From JAZTZP01 sp045637525 (GTDB lineage Bacteria > Bacillota > Clostridia > UBA1381), in the NCBI GenBank assembly GCA_045637525.1, contig JAZTZP010000150.1, forward strand, positions 62,001-126,000: DNA of 64,000 nucleotides, in the 5' to 3' direction. Within the stretch, counting starts at the first letter, position 1. Every line of letters starts with the position of its first letter. The notes beneath the pieces are model-generated. The model had not been told where the DNA came from. It saw only the letters and a program-made list of their open reading frames with translations, and made no database searches. Below are positions 59,925 to 64,000 of the stretch, piece by piece. The translations under genes and the position numbers were made by a program.

Positions 59925-62300
59925 ATGTTAAAAGAAATGCTTGGTAAAAAAATGCTGTTTTTTGATGGCGGAATGGGAACTCTTCTTCAGAAAAACGGCT
60001 TAAAGGGCGGCGAAATCCCTGAATATCTGAATATAACCGATTCTGATGCCATTACATCAATTCACAGGGCATATATTGACGCCGGTAGTGATATTATAAC
60101 AACAAATACTTTTGGTGCAAACGGTGTGAAAGCACTTGAGTGGAAATGTTCATTAAATGAAATAATAACTGCCGCTGTAACAAATGTTAAGAATGCAATT
60201 GCATCAAGCGGTACAACCCGACAGATTTTCACAGCGCTCGATATGGGACCCACCGGGAAGCTGTTAGAACCGCTCGGGGATTTTACATTTGATTCAGCAT
60301 ATGAAGCCTTTAAGGCTGCAGCTGTTGCCGGAGAACAGGCAGGTGCAGACCTTGTTATAATTGAAACTATGTCTGATTTGTATGAGGCTAAAGCCGCTGT
60401 TTTAGCGGTTAAAGAAAATACTGATTTACCTGTATTTTGTACAATGACATTTGATGAAAAGGGCCAGACGCTTACGGGTGCAAGTGCTGCTGTTGCGGCT
60501 GTTACCTTAGAGGGCTTAGGCGTGGATGCGATAGGTGCAAACTGCGGTCTCGGACCTTCACAGATTTATAACATAGTTAATGAAATGCATGAATTCTGCT
60601 CAGTTCCCATAATTGTTCAACCGAACGCCGGATTGCCTAAAATTGTTGACGGATGCACTGTTTTTGATGTTGATGCCGTGATGTTTAGTTCTCAAATGGA
60701 GAAAATTGCAAGGATTGGAGTATCTGTTATGGGCGGATGCTGCGGTACTACTCCTGAATACATCAGAAATACTGTTGAGAAGTGCAAATCAGTTGTACCT
60801 AACGTAACTGAAAATGAAAATACATATATTACGTCTTACTGTCGTTTTGCGGAATTAGGCAAAAGACCGCTGATAATCGGCGAGAGGATTAATCCCACCG
60901 GCAAAAAGAAATTAAAAGAGGCACTCCGGGCAAATGATATGGAATACATTATGAACGAAGCGATTTCACAGGTCGAAGCCGGAGCTGATGTTCTGGATAT
61001 TAATACCGGTCTGCCTGAAATATGCGAATCTGACATGATGATAGCGGCTATCAAAGCTGTAACATCGTGTGCTACTGTGCCTTTACAGATTGACAGTGCA
61101 GATCCTGCGGTTTTAGAACGTGCACTGCGTTATTATAACGGTAAGCCGATTATAAATTCAGTAAACGGAAAACAGGAAACTATGGATCTGGTGTTTCCGC
61201 TTGCAGCTAAATATGGCGGTGTGGTGATCGGTCTTACACTTGATGAGGATGGAATACCTGCTACTGCTGAGGGCAGGAAGTTAATTGCTGAAAGGATAGT
61301 ATCGGAGGCATCACGATATGGCATAAGAAAAAAAGACATTTTAATAGATGCACTCACAATGACTGTTTCGACAGGCGAGCCGGAGGCTAAAACCACCTTA
61401 GAAGCTTTGAGGTTGATAAAAGATATGGGCGTTAAAACTGTTCTTGGCGTATCAAATGTATCGTTTGGACTTCCGAGACGAGAGCTTGTTAACAGTACGT
61501 TTTTTGCATTGGCACTGAATAGCGGTTTGGATGCTTGCATCATTAATCCTTGTTCAGAGTCGATGATGAATGCATATTATTCTTATCTTGTTTTATCGGG
61601 TATAGACGATAATTGTGCAGGATATATCGAAAGGTATAACGGCACAGTGCAAAAAATTACGGAAGTTACTGAAAATAAGAATTTATATGAAATAATAGTA
61701 AAGGGCTTGCGGGATATTGCTTATGCCGAAACCGAAGAGCTTTTGAAAACAACAGAGCCTATGGCAATAATTAATCAGATTATCATACCGGCATTAAATT
61801 ATGTTGGTGGTGAGTTTGAGAAGGGAATAATGTTTTTGCCGCAGCTTATGACGTCGGCGGCAACGGTACAAAATGCGTTTGAGGCTATAAAAAAACATAT
61901 AGAATCGACGGGTGATATTCCTGAATCAAAGGGTACGATAATTCTTGCTACCGTTAAAGGTGATGTTCATGACATCGGAAAAAATATTGTAAAAGTTCTT
62001 CTTGAAAACTATGGCTATAAGGTTGTTGATTTAGGGAAGGATGTTCCCGAACAACACGTAGTTGAAGCCATAAAGAATGAAAACGCAGATTTATGCGGTT
62101 TGTCTGCATTAATGACAACAACAGTCAGCAGTATGGAAACTACCATTAAAGCCATACGACAAGCAGGATTGACAGTAAAGATTTTAGTCGGCGGAGCTGT
62201 TTTGACTGAAGAATATGCAAAAATGATCGGTGCTGACGCTTATGCAAAAGACGCTTTGGCTGCTGTTGAATATGCAAATAAACACTTTGAAGACAAATAA
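59925..62300 (+). CDS. metH: Cobalamin-dependent methionine synthase without activation domain
   Basis: A 791-residue three-module MetH. The homocysteine domain (about 1-290) has zinc ligands in GANCGLGPSQ and MGGCCGTTPEYI. The pterin domain (about 305-570) opens LIIGERINPTGKKKLKEAL. The B12 cap and Rossmann domains (about 585-791) carry the cobalamin motif VKGDVHDIGKNIVKVL. The C-terminal AdoMet-activation domain of the E. coli enzyme is missing, as in many Firmicutes where a separate protein reactivates cob(II)alamin. No such gene is in this window. It receives 5-methyl-THF from the metF product (15 bp upstream). Confidence 0.95.
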   Translation: MLKEMLGKKMLFFDGGMGTLLQKNGLKGGEIPEYLNITDSDAITSIHRAYIDAGSDIITTNTFGANGVKALEWKCSLNEIITAAVTNVKNAIASSGTTRQIFTALDMGPTGKLLEPLGDFTFDSAYEAFKAAAVAGEQAGADLVIIETMSDLYEAKAAVLAVKENTDLPVFCTMTFDEKGQTLTGASAAVAAVTLEGLGVDAIGANCGLGPSQIYNIVNEMHEFCSVPIIVQPNAGLPKIVDGCTVFDVDAVMFSSQMEKIARIGVSVMGGCCGTTPEYIRNTVEKCKSVVPNVTENENTYITSYCRFAELGKRPLIIGERINPTGKKKLKEALRANDMEYIMNEAISQVEAGADVLDINTGLPEICESDMMIAAIKAVTSCATVPLQIDSADPAVLERALRYYNGKPIINSVNGKQETMDLVFPLAAKYGGVVIGLTLDEDGIPATAEGRKLIAERIVSEASRYGIRKKDILIDALTMTVSTGEPEAKTTLEALRLIKDMGVKTVLGVSNVSFGLPRRELVNSTFFALALNSGLDACIINPCSESMMNAYYSYLVLSGIDDNCAGYIERYNGTVQKITEVTENKNLYEIIVKGLRDIAYAETEELLKTTEPMAIINQIIIPALNYVGGEFEKGIMFLPQLMTSAATVQNAFEAIKKHIESTGDIPESKGTIILATVKGDVHDIGKNIVKVLLENYGYKVVDLGKDVPEQHVVEAIKNENADLCGLSALMTTTVSSMETTIKAIRQAGLTVKILVGGAVLTEEYAKMIGADAYAKDALAAVEYANKHFEDK

Positions 62301-62314
62301 CGTATGAAAGGATT

Positions 62315-63451
62315 TTGAATGTATTGAAAGCGCTTATTTTATCTATAAAGGCCGGATATGGACATCATTCAGCCGGTCATGCTGTTGTTGAATGTTTTGA
62401 ATCACACGGATGCGAGTGCCTGATGCTTGACACATTTGAATATATCAGCAAATTTTTATGCGATGGAGTTCAGGACGGCTATTTATTAACGACGAAATAT
62501 CTTAAAGAAGCATACGGAATAGTATATTCCACTCTCGACAAGCGTGATGAGCCTGTGGAACGTTATTCACCTGCTGTTATGGTTTCTAAAGTTATATCAA
62601 AAAAATTAGTTAAATTCATAGACGACTATAACCCTGATATTATTATAGGGACGCATTCTTTTGTGGGAGTACTGCTTACGGTTATGAAAGAGCGCGGATA
62701 TATTAAATGTCCGACAACAGGAATAATAACTGATTTTACAGTGCATCCTTTCTGGGAAAGCACACAGCTTGATGCGTATGTATTACCCGACCGTATGCTA
62801 ATACCGTCTGCAAACAGAAAAGGTATTCCGACGAAATCTGTTCTTCCGGTTGGTATTCCGATACGGAAACAGTTTTCTCAGAAAAATGACAAGGAATTTA
62901 TCCGCCGGAAGTTAGGGCTTCAGCATAAGAAAACTGTACTTGTGATGATGGGATCTATGGGATTTGGCAGCATAACAGATGTTATACATACTCTCGATGA
63001 ATTTCCGGATGATTTTCAAATTGTTTGTGTTTGCGGAAATAATGAAAAAGCGAAAAGCAGTATTGATGAGGTTTTGTGGAACAAAAACGTTGTAAATCTC
63101 GGGTTTACAACTAATATCAGTGAATACATGGATGCTGCTGATGTAATAGTTACAAAACCGGGAGGGCTCACAACATCAGAAGCAATGGCAAAAGGTCTTC
63201 CTATGATACTTATGAATCCAATACCCGGTCAGGAAGACAGAAACATTCAGTTTTTAGTGAATGCCGGCGCCGGTATAATGGTTACAGATACATATCCGCT
63301 TGAATATGCATTATATGCATTTTTTAAGTGTGATTGGAAAGCAGGACTAATGAAACAGGCTGTTTCTGCAATAGGCAAGCCGAATGCGACGGAGGATTTA
63401 TATGATGCTTCGTTGAAACTTATAGAAAACAAGGACGTAATAGCAAAGTGA
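62315..63451 (+). CDS. MGDG-synthase/UgtP-family glycosyltransferase (GT28)
   Basis: A 378-residue GT-B enzyme of the monogalactosyl/diglucosyl-diacylglycerol synthase family. The opening ALILSIKAGYGHHSAGHAVV (the GxGH-type acceptor loop) and the C-terminal donor site VIVTKPGGLTTSEAMAKGLP (about 287-306) are typical. It would add a sugar from a UDP-sugar to diacylglycerol (membrane glycolipid and lipoteichoic-acid anchor). TTG at 62315 and TTG at 62324 are both possible starts after AAAGGAT. It follows metH by 14 bp and is translated into the next gene. Confidence 0.87.
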   Translation: MNVLKALILSIKAGYGHHSAGHAVVECFESHGCECLMLDTFEYISKFLCDGVQDGYLLTTKYLKEAYGIVYSTLDKRDEPVERYSPAVMVSKVISKKLVKFIDDYNPDIIIGTHSFVGVLLTVMKERGYIKCPTTGIITDFTVHPFWESTQLDAYVLPDRMLIPSANRKGIPTKSVLPVGIPIRKQFSQKNDKEFIRRKLGLQHKKTVLVMMGSMGFGSITDVIHTLDEFPDDFQIVCVCGNNEKAKSSIDEVLWNKNVVNLGFTTNISEYMDAADVIVTKPGGLTTSEAMAKGLPMILMNPIPGQEDRNIQFLVNAGAGIMVTDTYPLEYALYAFFKCDWKAGLMKQAVSAIGKPNATEDLYDASLKLIENKDVIAK

Positions 63452-64000
63452 AAAAATTTTTTAGACGTGTTTTTAGATTATTTTTAATATGTGTATTGGT
63501 TTCGTTATTTACAGTAATGCTGAATAATGAAACTGATATTATCTCGGATTTTGGAAAATATTCTCCGCAAACACTGGAAAAATATCCACAGGTTTGCGAG
63601 GCTCTTAAAAGCTTTTCTGACTATTTATCTGTGAAGACAGGGCATTGGCCTACCGTCAGCCGTATTATTGCTGCTATCGAAAAGAGTTCAATCAATCCGC
63701 AGGAATTAGTAACGAACAGTTATATAAAAAATAGTCCTATGGTAAGCTTTTATGAACCGGAAAGCATAGGTTTTTCCGTAAATAAAAATGCAGTTACTAT
63801 TTTCGGAAACTCCGAAAATGCTGACAATAATAATTTTATAGCTATATTTACCGATGATAAGAATAACGAAATTTTGCAAACTTCATTTTCTAAAAACTTT
63901 CAGAATGAGTTTGCAGAAAAAATAACAATCCCCAAAACAGATAAATCAAGGTTAGAGATTTCGGTTTATACCAGTCCTAAAATGTATGGCGAATATAACA
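63448..64000 (+). CDS. Secreted or membrane-anchored protein, 3' end cut by the window
   Basis: GTG at 63448 overlaps the stop of the glycosyltransferase gene, and the frame is open to the right edge (184 codons). The N-terminus is a basic, hydrophobic signal or anchor sequence (KKFFRRVFRLFLICVLVSLF, then TVML). The remainder is a soluble extracytoplasmic region with helical and beta segments. No catalytic motif is visible in this part. Overlap with a diacylglycerol-type glycosyltransferase hints at an envelope role. The missing C-terminus may hold the identifying domain. Confidence 0.7.
   Translation, partial: MKKFFRRVFRLFLICVLVSLFTVMLNNETDIISDFGKYSPQTLEKYPQVCEALKSFSDYLSVKTGHWPTVSRIIAAIEKSSINPQELVTNSYIKNSPMVSFYEPESIGFSVNKNAVTIFGNSENADNNNFIAIFTDDKNNEILQTSFSKNFQNEFAEKITIPKTDKSRLEISVYTSPKMYGEYN

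Overview
The window reads as chromosomal DNA of a low-GC, Gram-positive Clostridia bacterium, probably a gut member of the Oscillospirales/Ruminococcus side of the class. The evidence is AT-rich codon use, TTGACA-17 bp-TATAAT promoters before many genes, strong Shine-Dalgarno sites, and a Clostridia-type gene set: the scpA-scpB-DUF2953-ytfJ cluster, the TIGR03960/TIGR03936 radical-SAM pair, a SleB-type hydrolase and an alr-mazE-mazF block. The genus cannot be named from sequence alone. No prophage, CRISPR array, rRNA operon or intact insertion sequence was found. Layout: (1) 1-5457, a heparinase II/III-like polysaccharide lyase cut by the left edge, then two FAD-dependent-oxidoreductase-type genes. 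(2) 5458-11756, housekeeping genes (TrmO, a CorC/CNNM transporter with a small upstream ORF, HPF, an RluA-type synthase, tRNA-Thr, tRNA-Ser, a DtxR-type regulator, S20, an M50 protease). Each tRNA terminator is followed by an odd array in which a heptamer alternates with small hairpins. (3) 11772-18050, scpAB, ytfJ, the radical-SAM pair and enolase, whose leader holds a 15-bp perfect inverted repeat. (4) 18131-25054 on the minus strand, a complete F1Fo ATP synthase operon whose c subunit carries the full sodium-binding residue set. (5) 25159-27077, a DUF2508 gene, three small unknown genes and rubrerythrin. (6) 27216-44745, a polysaccharide locus with a long structured leader, an initiating phosphoglycosyltransferase, several glycosyltransferases, Wzy- and Wzx-type proteins, a broken and an intact ATP-grasp gene, a TRAP-type permease without receptor, a VioA-like aminotransferase, rmlA, rmlB, an acyltransferase and a UDP-glucose dehydrogenase. 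(7) 44892-50112, dxs, tlyA and ispE followed by a KDPG-type aldolase and a KDGal kinase. (8) 50129-64000, folC with a tiny upstream membrane ORF, SleB, ComF, a transposase-like protein that has lost its HUH histidines, rdgB, acpS, nnrDE, alr, mazEF, metF, metH and a diacylglycerol-type glycosyltransferase. How the parts may fit together: RmlA, RmlB and the VioA-like enzyme should make a dTDP-4-amino-4,6-dideoxyhexose. The adjacent ATP-grasp ligase could acylate that amine, and the TRAP-type permease could import the acid. This cassette (36593-42546) is the best candidate for an undescribed system. The second is the pair of heptamer-hairpin arrays, seen together with a HUH-less relative of the REP-associated transposases.
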